Part shown: positions 42,842 through 50,389 of the stretch, piece by piece
How the letters are laid out: every line of letters begins with the position of its first letter
Position numbering within the stretch: the first letter of the stretch is position 1
Assembly (NCBI RefSeq): GCF_021730305.1
Contig: NZ_CP032674.1
Span: 531,001 to 595,000 of the forward strand
Direction of reading: 5' to 3'
DNA from: Xanthobacter sp. YC-JY1
GTDB taxonomy: Bacteria > Pseudomonadota > Alphaproteobacteria > Rhizobiales > Xanthobacteraceae
Length of the DNA: 64,000 nt
Translations under genes and position numbers: made by a program
The notes under the pieces: generated by a model
What the model was told of the DNA's origin: nothing
What the model saw: only the letters and a program-made list of their open reading frames with translations
Databases searched by the model: none

Positions 42842-42857
42842 GTATCATGACTGATAC
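42842..42857. promoter_or_regulatory. Palindrome GTATCA-N4-TGATAC, candidate HxlR operator
   Basis: Exact 6-bp arms at 42842-42847 and 42852-42857 in the 193-bp gap between the HxlR gene and the divergent oxidoreductase. HxlR-family sites contain outward GTA/TAC elements of this kind, so a repressor dimer could block both promoters from here. Confidence 0.5.
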
Positions 42858-42951
42858 CAGCCCACCCGATTGTGCCGTCTTGCGCCGCGCGCCGGACGAT
42901 CAAGATTAGGGGACACCGGCGCGCCCTGCGCCAGCTTCGAGAGAGATCGTC

Positions 42952-43968
42952 ATGAAGGCCATCGGTTACGTTGCCTCCCGTCCCGCCGACAGTCCGGATG
43001 CTCTGTTCGCCTTCGAGGCGCCGAACCCCGTTCCGGGCCCGCGCGACCTGCTGGTGCGGGTGAAGGCCATCTCGGTCAATCCGGTGGATACGAAGGTTCG
43101 CATGCGCCGCCAGGGGACGGCCGAGGCGCCGGTGATCCTCGGCTGGGATGCGGCCGGCGTGGTGGAGGCGGTGGGCGCCGATGCCGGGTCGTTCGCGGTG
43201 GGCGACGAGGTCTATTATGCGGGTGCCATCACCCGGCCCGGAACCAATGCCGAGCTCCATCTGGTGGATGCTCGCATCGCCGCGCGCAAGCCGCGAACCC
43301 TCTCCTTTGCCGAAGCCGCTGCCCTGCCGCTCACCGCGCTCACGGCCTATGAGAGCCTGTTCGACCGCCTGCGCCTGCCGCGCGGCGTTGCCGACGACAA
43401 GACGGTGCTGCTGATCGTCGGCGCCGCCGGAGGCGTCGGCTCCATGGCGGTGCAGCTGGCACGCCGGCTCGCCTCCGCCACCATCGTCGGTACCGCCTCC
43501 CGCCCCGAGAGCATCGCCTGGGTGAAGGAACTGGGCGCCGACCATGTGATCGACCACACCAAGCCGCTCGCGGGCGAGCTGAAGGCGCTCGGCCTTGGCG
43601 GCGCGCACCGCATCTTCAGCATCACCGGCACCCACCAGCACTGGCCGCAGCTGGTCGAGGCGCTGGTGCCCCAGGGCGCCATCTGCGTCATCGACGATCC
43701 TGCCGCGCTCGACGCCAGCCTTCTGAAGCCCAAGAGCGGAGCGCTCGCCTGGGAGTCCATGTTCACGCGCTCCATGTTCGAGACCCCGGACATGGACGCC
43801 CAGCACCGCATCCTCTCCGAAGTCGCCGGACTGGTGGACGAAGGCCTCCTGCGCACCACCCTCGGCGCCCATTTCGGCCCCATAACCCCGGACAACCTCA
43901 GGCGCGCCCACCTCGCGCTGGAGAGCGGGCGCTCCATCGGCAAGATCGTACTGGAAGGCTGGGCGTAG
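42952..43968 (+). CDS. Quinone-oxidoreductase-like zinc-independent MDR family enzyme
   Basis: 338 residues of the medium-chain dehydrogenase/reductase family, QOR/ZADH branch: GroES-like N-terminus with VNPVDTKVRMR and GWDAAGVVEAVG, NADPH motif VGAAGGVGSMAVQLAR, and LGADHVIDHTKPL. The structural and catalytic zinc cysteines are absent, so it is an NADPH-dependent reductase of quinones or enones. Divergent from the HxlR regulator, which likely represses it until quinone or electrophile stress. The C-terminal IGKIVLEGWA is typical of the group. Confidence 0.9.
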   Translation: MKAIGYVASRPADSPDALFAFEAPNPVPGPRDLLVRVKAISVNPVDTKVRMRRQGTAEAPVILGWDAAGVVEAVGADAGSFAVGDEVYYAGAITRPGTNAELHLVDARIAARKPRTLSFAEAAALPLTALTAYESLFDRLRLPRGVADDKTVLLIVGAAGGVGSMAVQLARRLASATIVGTASRPESIAWVKELGADHVIDHTKPLAGELKALGLGGAHRIFSITGTHQHWPQLVEALVPQGAICVIDDPAALDASLLKPKSGALAWESMFTRSMFETPDMDAQHRILSEVAGLVDEGLLRTTLGAHFGPITPDNLRRAHLALESGRSIGKIVLEGWA

Positions 43969-43983
43969 GGGGAGGCGTCGCGG

Positions 43984-44058
43984 TGGCTGGGGCGCCTGGA
44001 TTCGAACCAGGGAATGGGGGAATCAAAATCCCCTGCCTTACCACTTGGCTACGCCCCA
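43984..44058 (-). tRNA. tRNA-Gln (anticodon TTG)
   Basis: Read on the minus strand: 7-bp acceptor TGGGGCG/CGCCCCA, D-arm GCC-AAGTGGTAA-GGC, anticodon arm GGGGA-TTTTGAT-TCCCC with anticodon TTG (reads CAA), variable loop CATTC, and T-arm CCTGG-TTCGAAT-CCAGG. The discriminator G and a genomically encoded CCA end follow. All stems pair perfectly; 75 nucleotides including CCA. Confidence 0.97.
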
Positions 44059-44135
44059 ACGCGGCGGCGGAACATATAGGCGTGGGGGGCGCATGTCCAC
44101 GGATGGGCGTGTGATTGCCGATGCTAATGGAGGGA

Positions 44136-44163
44136 GCCGGGCGCAGTGGTTGATGCGCCCGGC
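44136..44163. repeat. 10-bp perfect inverted repeat
   Basis: GCCGGGCGCA at 44136-44145 pairs exactly with 44154-44163 across an 8-base loop. It lies upstream of the divergent tRNA-Gln and the 44323 gene. No T-run on the plus strand. The remaining 44164-44322 shows no other recognisable element. Confidence 0.4.
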
Positions 44164-44322
44164 ACAAAGGCGGCTCGGCAGCTGTGCATGGGTGTGAAAT
44201 TACGTAGCGTCATCAAGCATTTGCGCCGCGATTTTGCCGTTGTCGCATGGCGTGCTGACGTTGTGTCCGCGACCGGACCGTGTGCCGCGCCGCTTTGCGC
44301 GGCCCCTTTGGAGGCCTGCACC

Positions 44323-44724
44323 ATGCGTGCACGTACTGCCATCCTCGCCTTGACGTTCGCCGCCGCTTTCGCCGCCCCTGGTTTCGCGCAGGGAACGACG
44401 GCACCCGCCACGACCAAGCCGGCCGCAACCACGCCGCCGGCTGCAACGACTACGACTCCTGCCGCCACGACTCCTGCGACCACCGCGCCGGCGGCCTCGA
44501 CGCCAGCCAAGCCGGCAGCGACTGCTCCAGCCGCCACGGGTGCCGGGACTGCGGCCAAGCCGGGTGCGAAGCCCTCGGCCGGGGCGACCGCTGCGCACCA
44601 GCGTCAGGAGGCCTGCGGCGCAGAGTGGCGCGCGGCGAAGGCTGCGGGGAAGATTCCCTCCGGCCAGACCTGGCCCAAATACTGGAGTGCCTGCAATACG
44701 CGCCTCAAGGCGCAGGGGAAATGA
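44323..44724 (+). CDS. Secreted Ala/Thr/Pro-rich protein with short conserved C-terminal module
   Basis: 133 residues. Signal peptide (MRARTAILALTFAAAFAAPGFA), then a 70-residue low-complexity Ala/Thr/Pro linker, then a compact module HQRQEACGAEWRAAK, PSGQTWPKYWSACNTRL that is found alone in small periplasmic proteins of Hyphomicrobiales. Two cysteines there probably pair. Start ATG 44323 has GGAGG eight bases upstream; an upstream in-frame ATG at 44146 would fall in the hairpin. Function unknown; the linker may span the peptidoglycan. Confidence 0.7.
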   Translation: MRARTAILALTFAAAFAAPGFAQGTTAPATTKPAATTPPAATTTTPAATTPATTAPAASTPAKPAATAPAATGAGTAAKPGAKPSAGATAAHQRQEACGAEWRAAKAAGKIPSGQTWPKYWSACNTRLKAQGK

Positions 44725-44828
44725 CGAGGCCGGCCCAGGCGTATCCCGCTTGAGCCGTGCCCATCAGCGCTGCCCATGCTCCCAGATCCAGCCGACCCTC
44801 GCGCGTCGGCTGGTGAGCCAGAGCCGCG

Positions 44829-45611
44829 TCAGCTGCCCGAGAACCGGGGCGCCCGCTTTTCGGAGAAGGCGAGGCGGCCTTCGCGATAGTCGGAGCTGGC
44901 ATTGGCAAGGGCGGTGGCGCGCTTTGCCTCGCCGGTGAGCGATTGGCTGCCGCTTTCCGCCGCGCGGATGGCGAGCTTTGCGGCCTTGAGCGTCAGGGGG
45001 GCATTCTCGGCAATGCGGTGGAGCGTGCGCTCGGCCAGCGCGTCCACTTCGGCCGCCGGGGCGATGAGGTCGACTGCGCCGGTCATGTAAGCGCGCTCGG
45101 CCGGCAGGCGGTCGGCGGTGAAGAACAACTGGCGCGCACCTTGGCTACCGAAGGCCCTGAGCACCCGGCCGAGGCCGCGGGGATCGTAGCCGAGGCCGAG
45201 GCGCGCCGCGGGAATGGCAAAGAAGGCGTCGTCGGCGGCGATCCGCATGTCGCAGCTCGCCGCCAGCGCGGCCCCCGCGCCGACGCAGGCGCCGCGGATC
45301 ACGGCGACCGTCGGGAAGGCCAGGCCCTCGATGGCGGAGCACGCCTGCTCCACCAGATCATCATAGCTCTGCGCACCGGAGGCATCCGAGCGGGCGCTGT
45401 CGAAGTCCGAGATGTCGGCCCCGCCGGAGAATGCGAGGTCGCCGGCGCCGCGCAGCACCGCCACGCGGATGTCCGTTCGCCGGGCCGCCTCCTGGGCGAA
45501 GGCGGAGAGCGCACGCCACATGGTGCTGGAGATGGCATTGCGGCGCTCGGGATTGGTCAGCGCAAGGCGGGCGATGCCCCCCTCGACGGTGATGGCGATG
45601 CTACCGGCCAA
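44829..45611 (-). CDS. Crotonase-fold (enoyl-CoA hydratase/isomerase family) protein
   Basis: 260 residues with crotonase landmarks: LALTNPERRNAI, FSGGADISDF and GACVGAGAALAASCDMRIA (the oxyanion-hole loops). The two glutamates of classical hydratases are both replaced: Ala115 in GAGAALA stands for Glu144 and Ala135 in FAIPAARLG for Glu164 (rat numbering), exactly 20 residues apart as in the reference. It is therefore unlikely to hydrate enoyl-CoA; another crotonase reaction (isomerisation, hydrolysis or decarboxylation) is possible. The TTG start at 45611 follows GGGAGA. No operon partner on this strand. Confidence 0.83.
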   Translation of the reverse strand: MAGSIAITVEGGIARLALTNPERRNAISSTMWRALSAFAQEAARRTDIRVAVLRGAGDLAFSGGADISDFDSARSDASGAQSYDDLVEQACSAIEGLAFPTVAVIRGACVGAGAALAASCDMRIAADDAFFAIPAARLGLGYDPRGLGRVLRAFGSQGARQLFFTADRLPAERAYMTGAVDLIAPAAEVDALAERTLHRIAENAPLTLKAAKLAIRAAESGSQSLTGEAKRATALANASSDYREGRLAFSEKRAPRFSGS

Positions 45612-46085
45612 GGTCGTCTCCCTGCTCCCGCCGTCGCTCCTTGCGGGCGCGGCTCCTTGCCTGCCGACGATTGCCGGTGGCTTGGACGTTCCTAGAGCAC
45701 GGGCCGATGGGATTGCAACGCCATCGGAGACTCCGGCGCGCCTCCGAGAGCGGGCCGGGTTGGGTGCGGCACTGGCACGACGAGAGGGTGTCGGGTGGTA
45801 AAGGGGTTCGGGGCGGCGCGAGTGCGCCACCCCGTCCCCTACGGGCGCCGGTCAGGGCTTGGCACCCGAAGCACGTCCTCCAGGCCGCGCGCGAGCGCCG
45901 CAAATGCCTTTCGGAAGGTATTATAGTATTTTATCTATCGTCGTCTCTGTGTGGACGGGGATGGAAGCAGATTCAAGGAAAAAATGTTAGAACAGTTTTA
46001 AATTTGCGTGTTGGTATTCGCATCCTTCTGTTGATCTTCGCACAGGTTGCATACCAAAGCGCATCGGATGCCCGCTCTTCACAGC
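45612..46085. other. 474-bp region without supported gene, AT-rich at 45905-46060
   Basis: No convincing coding frame on either strand. The second part has clearly lower GC than the neighbourhood (T-rich around 45920-45945, A/T-rich around 45980-46010), unlike any flanking gene. It may hold the promoter of the crotonase gene on one side and decayed sequence on the other. No tRNA, terminator or dyad of note was found. Confidence 0.4.
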
Positions 46086-46901
46086 TCATTCCTTGCGGAA
46101 CAATATGTTGGCGATGAAGCCTACAATCAGACTGCCTAGGGCCACGGCCAGTCCATATAGCAACGCATCGTTGAGGGCGAACTCTGCTACGCGTTGCTCG
46201 AACCCGATCTTCCGCACCTCGAACGTGGCCTGTTCCGTTGCGGAAATCAGCCCGTTTCGCAGCAGCTTCACCTCGATCTGATACGCGCCGATGGGCGCGG
46301 CGCCGGGGATCCGGACCTCGGCGCGGAAGACGCGGGGCGCAAGGAAGGTGACGCCCTTTGGGTTCTCCTCGTAGAGCCCGTGCGCCGACTGCAGGCGGAG
46401 AAAGGCGGCCCGGAAGGGGTCGGAAGGCACGACGTCGGCGAAGTCGCCGCTCACCCGCTGGACGAAGATGTTGCGCGCGAGCCCGATCTGCTCCCGGCGC
46501 AGGATCGCGAGGCTCGCCATCTCGTCCGTCGGACGGTTCGACAGCACGGTCAGAAAGGCCGGCACGCCGATGAAGGTGCGGCTGTCGGTGTTCACCCACA
46601 GGCCGAGCACCTGGGCCTTGCGCCAGGTGGTGAAATCCTCCGCGGGCCCGCGCACGGTGACGACCACGTCGGGCGCGTCATCGATTGGGGCGCCATCGGT
46701 GGCCTCGGCGACGCCGAACAGGACAAGCTCCGCGCCGGAGAAGCTGGAGGAGATGCTGACCGTCTGCTGCGAGACGGAAAGCACCAGCCGATCCGCGCGC
46801 GCCGGCGCGGTGACGAAACTCGCCAGCAGCGCCAGGGTAAGGAAGGCGAACCGAAGGAACCATGCCGGTCCGGCTCCAGCGCTGGGGTGGAGCGGGCTCA
46901 T
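46086..46901 (-). CDS. TIGR02186 family membrane protein
   Basis: 271 residues. N-terminal signal/anchor (FLRFAFLTLALLASFVTAPARA), a periplasmic part with SQQTVSISSSFSGAELVLFG, VVVTVRGP and RREQIGLARNIFVQ, and a single C-terminal membrane helix (LLYGLAVALGSLIVGFIANILF) with cytoplasmic RKE. This is the alphaproteobacterial TIGR02186 family, which often accompanies a TauE/SafE carrier. Its ATG overlaps the TauE stop by four bases (ATGA at 46898-46901), indicating translational coupling. Function of the family is unknown; partner of the anion exporter is inferred. Confidence 0.9.
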   Translation of the reverse strand: MSPLHPSAGAGPAWFLRFAFLTLALLASFVTAPARADRLVLSVSQQTVSISSSFSGAELVLFGVAEATDGAPIDDAPDVVVTVRGPAEDFTTWRKAQVLGLWVNTDSRTFIGVPAFLTVLSNRPTDEMASLAILRREQIGLARNIFVQRVSGDFADVVPSDPFRAAFLRLQSAHGLYEENPKGVTFLAPRVFRAEVRIPGAAPIGAYQIEVKLLRNGLISATEQATFEVRKIGFEQRVAEFALNDALLYGLAVALGSLIVGFIANILFRKE

Positions 46902-47824
46902 CGGACCGTCTCCACCATGGTGACGGCGAACGTGTCGCCTGGCGCGGTCACCAGCTCGGCACCCACCCGCAGCGCGACCGACAGCACCAGGAGACCCAGC
47001 AGCAGCCGCAGGTTCTCCGCCTTCAGGGTCTGTCCCGTGCGGGCGCCGAACTGGGCGCCGACCGTGCCCCCGATCATCATCACCAGCGCCAGCACGGCAT
47101 CCACGGTGCCGTTGGCCACCGCGTGGAGCACGGTGGCCGCCGCCATGGTGACGAGGGTGAGCACGAGGGAGGTGCCGACCGAGGTCTGGGTCGGCACCCT
47201 CAGTAGATAGATCAGCGCCGGCACCAGGATGAAGCCGCCGCCGACGCCCAGCACCGCACCGAGCAGGCCGATGACATAGCCGATGGCGATGACGGGCAGG
47301 GCAGAGATGTAAATGCGCGAGCGGCGAAACCGCATTTTCAACGGCAGGCGCATGAAGGCGGGGCGCGTTCCCGGCCGCCGCACGGAGGGTGGTGCGCCGG
47401 ATCGCGCCCTGAGAATGGCGCGCACGCTCTCCACCAGCATCAGGAGGCCGATGGCGCCCAGCAGCAGCATGTAGGAGAGGCGGATGGCGAGATCCACCTG
47501 CCCGATGGAGCGCAGCCAGAGGAAGAGAAGGACGCCTGATACCGTGCCGACAAGGCCGCCAGAGAGCAGCACCCATGCCAGCGTCGTATCCACCAAGCCC
47601 TTGCGCCAGTAGGAGAGGGCTCCGGACAGGGACGAGGCCGCCATGTAGGGGGAGACGCTGGCCACGGCCACCGCTGGCGGCACGCCGGTGAAGATGAGCA
47701 GCGGCGTCATCAGGAAGCCGCCGCCCACCCCGAACATGCCGGAGATGAAGCCCACCGCAAGGCCCATGGCGAGGATCGTGAAGATGGCGACGGGCAGCTC
47801 GGCGATAGGCAAATAAATCGTCAC
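46898..47824 (-). CDS. TauE/SafE family sulfite/organosulfonate exporter
   Basis: 308 residues, about eight membrane helices in two repeats that each start with the glycine motif (GFISGMFGVGGGFLMTPLL near residue 25 and GLLGAVLGVGGGFILVPAL near 185), the TauE/SafE signature. GTG start at 47824. It is followed by the coupled TIGR02186 gene. Members export sulfite or sulfoacetate after sulfonate breakdown. The two ssu clusters at 54-64 kb release sulfite, so a detoxifying role is plausible but inferred from distance only. Confidence 0.9.
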   Translation of the reverse strand: MTIYLPIAELPVAIFTILAMGLAVGFISGMFGVGGGFLMTPLLIFTGVPPAVAVASVSPYMAASSLSGALSYWRKGLVDTTLAWVLLSGGLVGTVSGVLLFLWLRSIGQVDLAIRLSYMLLLGAIGLLMLVESVRAILRARSGAPPSVRRPGTRPAFMRLPLKMRFRRSRIYISALPVIAIGYVIGLLGAVLGVGGGFILVPALIYLLRVPTQTSVGTSLVLTLVTMAAATVLHAVANGTVDAVLALVMMIGGTVGAQFGARTGQTLKAENLRLLLGLLVLSVALRVGAELVTAPGDTFAVTMVETVR

Positions 47825-47912
47825 GGGCCGGCCTTGGGTACGTGGGGGTGGGCGAGCCTATAGCGGTTCGTTTCCCAAGGCGAAAGCTGTAGCTATCCCA
47901 TCGACTTAGGTG

Positions 47913-48536
47913 TCAGACTGGGCACCGGGCCCCGGCGGCGAGGGCAAGAAGGATGGAAGACAGGCCGCGCCCCATCCGCGTCCGCGATACCCCGGCCGGC
48001 CGGCCCTCGCGCCGCGGCAGGTGGACGAACAGCACCGGCCGCGGGTGTCCGCCCTGTCGCGCAGCCCAGGCGAGGGCGTGGAAATAGCTGGCATTGCACA
48101 GATATCGCCCCGCATCGCGGGACGGAACGGCGGCGATGCCGGCCCGGCGCAGGGCGTTGGCCTGCGGCCCCGCTGGGACGTGCGACTGCAGCAGGGGCGG
48201 CCCGTCGGCGGCGAGACGGCGCGCCGGGGGATGGCGCCGGGCGGCGTCGGGGGCGGCTCGGGCGGCGTTGACGGCGAGCATCTCGATGGACACACGGCGG
48301 CGCCGGGCCGCGACGCCGAGGAGCAGCACCGCATCCGGGTCGAACGCATCGAGGCGGGCATCGAGCCGCGCCAGCGCATCCCATCGGGTGGGCAGGATCT
48401 CCAGCGCGATCTGGATGCCGCAGAGCGCAGGGCGGCGCAGGCGCAGGAGATCCGCCGCGAGCTGCTGCGAGGGGTTCACCGGCACGCCCGGGAACGAGCC
48501 GAAGGCGCAGACGAGGATGCGCAACGGCCGGTTCAT
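47913..48536 (-). CDS. Pyroglutamyl-peptidase I-like (C15) peptidase
   Basis: 207 residues. C15 motifs: FGSFPGVPVNPS (usually FGG), LLLGVAARRRRVSIEMLAVN with Glu85, SRDAGRYLCNASYFHAL with nucleophile Cys147, and LFVHLP with His172. The Glu-Cys-His triad is complete, so removal of N-terminal pyroglutamate from peptides is possible in the cytoplasm. The sequence is divergent from the typical enzyme (extra Arg-rich stretches). It begins five bases after the meaB stop, in the same direction, so it is expressed with meaB. Confidence 0.85.
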   Translation of the reverse strand: MNRPLRILVCAFGSFPGVPVNPSQQLAADLLRLRRPALCGIQIALEILPTRWDALARLDARLDAFDPDAVLLLGVAARRRRVSIEMLAVNAARAAPDAARRHPPARRLAADGPPLLQSHVPAGPQANALRRAGIAAVPSRDAGRYLCNASYFHALAWAARQGGHPRPVLFVHLPRREGRPAGVSRTRMGRGLSSILLALAAGARCPV

Positions 48537-48540
48537 CGTC

Positions 48541-49530
48541 CTAAAGCCCGATGAGCCCGGCGATCTCGGCCGCCGCGAGGGCGGGCGAGAGAGCGCCTTC
48601 GGCCACTTCCCGCTCCAGCGCCGGCAGTCGCGCCTTGACGCCGGGATCGTGGGCGACCTTCTCGGCGAGGCGCTCGTTCAGCAGGGTCCACATCCAGCGC
48701 ACCTGCTGGGCCCGGCGGGTGGCGGCGAAGGTGCCGGCCGCCTCGCATTTCTGTCGATGAAGCACCACCTGCTCCCACACGCCCGGAATTCCGTCCCCGG
48801 TCAGCGCGGAATAGGTCAGCACCGGCGGCGACCAGTGGGCCTCCCGCGCGCCGAGGAGGTGCAGCGCGGTCCGGTATTCGCCGGCGGCGGCGCGGGCGCG
48901 GTTGATGTTGTCGCCGTCGGCCTTGTTCACGGCCACGATGTCCGCCAGCTCCAGCACGCCCTTCTTGATGCCCTGCAACTCGTCGCCCGCGCCGGGCAGC
49001 ATGAGCACGAGGAAGGTGTCGGTGAGATCGGCCACCGCCGTCTCCGACTGGCCGACGCCCACCGTCTCCACCAGCACCACGTCGAAGCCGGCGGCCTCGC
49101 ACAGGAGCATGGTCTCGCGCGTCTTGGCGGCGATGCCGCCCAGCGTGCCGCCGGAGGGGGAGGGGCGGATGAAGGCGGCGGGGTCCACCGAGAGGCGGGC
49201 CATGCGCGTCTTGTCGCCGAGGATGGAGCCGCCGGTGCGGGTGGAGGAGGGGTCCACCGCCAGCACCGCCACCCGGTGGCCGAGCCCGGTGAGGTAGGTG
49301 CCGAGCGCGTCGATGGTGGTGGACTTGCCCACCCCCGGCACGCCGGTGATGCCGATGCGATAGGCGTGGCCTGTCTTCGGCAGAAGCGCCTGGAGCAGAG
49401 CCTGGGCGCGGCGGCGATGATCCGAGCGGCGGGATTCCACCAGGGTGATGGCGCGCGCCAGCGCGGCCCTCTCTCCCCGCGCGACGCCGGCGGCCAGTTT
49501 CTCGTCGTCGTGCACCGCGGCGGTCATCAC
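48541..49530 (-). CDS. meaB: Methylmalonyl-CoA mutase-associated GTPase
   Basis: 329 residues of the G3E SIMIBI GTPase family: Walker [10 protein letters not shown] near residue 64, [30 protein letters not shown] (switch region) and VNKADGDN for guanine specificity. MeaB loads and protects the B12 cofactor of methylmalonyl-CoA mutase. Neither mutase subunit is in this window. Start at 49530 (ATGATG) behind GGGGGAG. It works in propionyl-CoA utilisation together with PrpE at 24.9 kb, though the genes are not linked. Leads a two-gene unit with the Pcp-like gene. Confidence 0.93.
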   Translation of the reverse strand: MMTAAVHDDEKLAAGVARGERAALARAITLVESRRSDHRRRAQALLQALLPKTGHAYRIGITGVPGVGKSTTIDALGTYLTGLGHRVAVLAVDPSSTRTGGSILGDKTRMARLSVDPAAFIRPSPSGGTLGGIAAKTRETMLLCEAAGFDVVLVETVGVGQSETAVADLTDTFLVLMLPGAGDELQGIKKGVLELADIVAVNKADGDNINRARAAAGEYRTALHLLGAREAHWSPPVLTYSALTGDGIPGVWEQVVLHRQKCEAAGTFAATRRAQQVRWMWTLLNERLAEKVAHDPGVKARLPALEREVAEGALSPALAAAEIAGLIGL

Positions 49531-49556
49531 CTCTCCCCCATTCTGTAAAACTCAGC

Positions 49557-49582
49557 GGAACTCCGGTTCAAGCGTGAACGTT
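49557..49582 (+). promoter_or_regulatory. EcfG-type general stress promoter of csbD
   Basis: GGAAC at 49557-49561 and CGTT at 49579-49582 are spaced by exactly 17 bases, the consensus for the alphaproteobacterial general stress sigma factor EcfG (GGAAC-N16/17-CGTT). It lies 38 bp before the CsbD start codon, which fits a normal 5' leader. Confidence 0.88.
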
Positions 49583-49620
49583 GTTGTCGCATCTTTCCAC
49601 TCTATACGGAGGACGACGCG

Positions 49621-49827
49621 ATGAACTGGGATCGCATCGAAGGTAACTGGAAGCAGTTCACGGGCAATCTGAAGGCCCAGTGGGGCAAGCTTACCGACGA
49701 CGACCTCACCGAGATCAACGGGAACCGCGAGGTTCTCGAAGGCAAGCTGCAGGAACGCTACGGCTATGCGAAGGACGAGGTGAAGCGCCAGGTCGATACC
49801 TGGTCCACCAACATCCGCACCATGTGA
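49621..49827 (+). CDS. CsbD family stress protein
   Basis: 68 residues matching the CsbD family across its length: MNWDRIEGNWKQFTGNLK, QWGKLTDDDL, GNREVLEGKLQERYGYAKDE and the end VKRQVDTWSTN. These small hydrophilic proteins rise in general stress; biochemical function is unknown. Ribosome-binding site GGAGG is eight bases upstream. The promoter in front is a perfect EcfG type, so control by the PhyR-EcfG stress response is expected. A terminator follows directly. Confidence 0.95.
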   Translation: MNWDRIEGNWKQFTGNLKAQWGKLTDDDLTEINGNREVLEGKLQERYGYAKDEVKRQVDTWSTNIRTM

Positions 49828-49863
49828 GCCGAACGCTCCTGCAAGGACGGGCCTCGCGCCCCG

Positions 49864-49892
49864 GCCCCGCGTCTCTCGGCGCGGGGCATTTT
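49864..49892 (+). terminator. Terminator behind csbD
   Basis: GCCCCGCG at 49864-49871 pairs with CGCGGGGC at 49880-49887 around an 8-base loop, followed by ATTTT. It touches the stop codon of the convergent folK, so one structure insulates both. Confidence 0.75.
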
Positions 49893-50389
49893 CATGCGTG
49901 GGACGCGCTGTCTTCGTGGCGCGTGATGCCGCTCTGGTCCAGCTTGGCCAGCGCCTCCGCCGCGCGGACGCCACCGACCACGATGTCGGGCGCGATCTCG
50001 GTGAGCGGCACCAGCGCGAACGCGCGCTCCATGAGGCGGGGATGGGGGATTTCGAGATCCTCCTCCCGCACGGTCTCATCGCCGAACAGGAGAATGTCGA
50101 TGTCGATGCGGCGCGGGCCGAACCGCACCTCGTTGGGTCGGTCGCGACCCAGCATGCGCTCGACCTCAAGGCCCAACGCCAGAAGGCTTTTCGGCCCGAT
50201 GGGGCTGTCCACTTCCACCACCTGGTTCAGATAGGGCCCCTGCGGCACCGGCCCCCAGGGAGGCGTCTCGTAATAGGAAGAGCTGCGGCGCAGGGTGAGA
50301 CCGGCGCGGCACAGGGTGGCCAGAGCCTGCGCCATGGTCTCAGCGCGATCGCCGACATTGGAGCCGAGGCAGAGATAGGCAACGGTCAT
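49892..50389 (-). CDS. folK: HPPK, 6-hydroxymethyl-dihydropterin pyrophosphokinase
   Basis: 165 residues. HPPK signatures in order: YLCLGSNVGDRAETM, SSYYETPPWG, QGPYLNQVVEV, RFGPRRIDIDILLFGD, and IPHPRLMERAFALVPL. It transfers pyrophosphate from ATP to 6-hydroxymethyl-7,8-dihydropterin in folate synthesis. Its ATG overlaps the folP stop by four bases (50386-50389), so translation is coupled. A folB gene is not present between them. Confidence 0.95.
   Translation of the reverse strand: MTVAYLCLGSNVGDRAETMAQALATLCRAGLTLRRSSSYYETPPWGPVPQGPYLNQVVEVDSPIGPKSLLALGLEVERMLGRDRPNEVRFGPRRIDIDILLFGDETVREEDLEIPHPRLMERAFALVPLTEIAPDIVVGGVRAAEALAKLDQSGITRHEDSASHA

Noticed and set aside
42759..42848. N-terminal 30-residue extension of the HxlR regulator
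   Set aside because: It would make the protein longer than the family norm and absorb the GTATCA-N4-TGATAC palindrome; GTG 42758 fits family length and Cys position.
44146..44322. Longer start for the Ala/Thr/Pro-rich secreted protein
   Set aside because: The upstream part has no signal-like or conserved character and overlaps a 10-bp inverted repeat; ATG 44323 has GGAGG and starts directly with the signal peptide.
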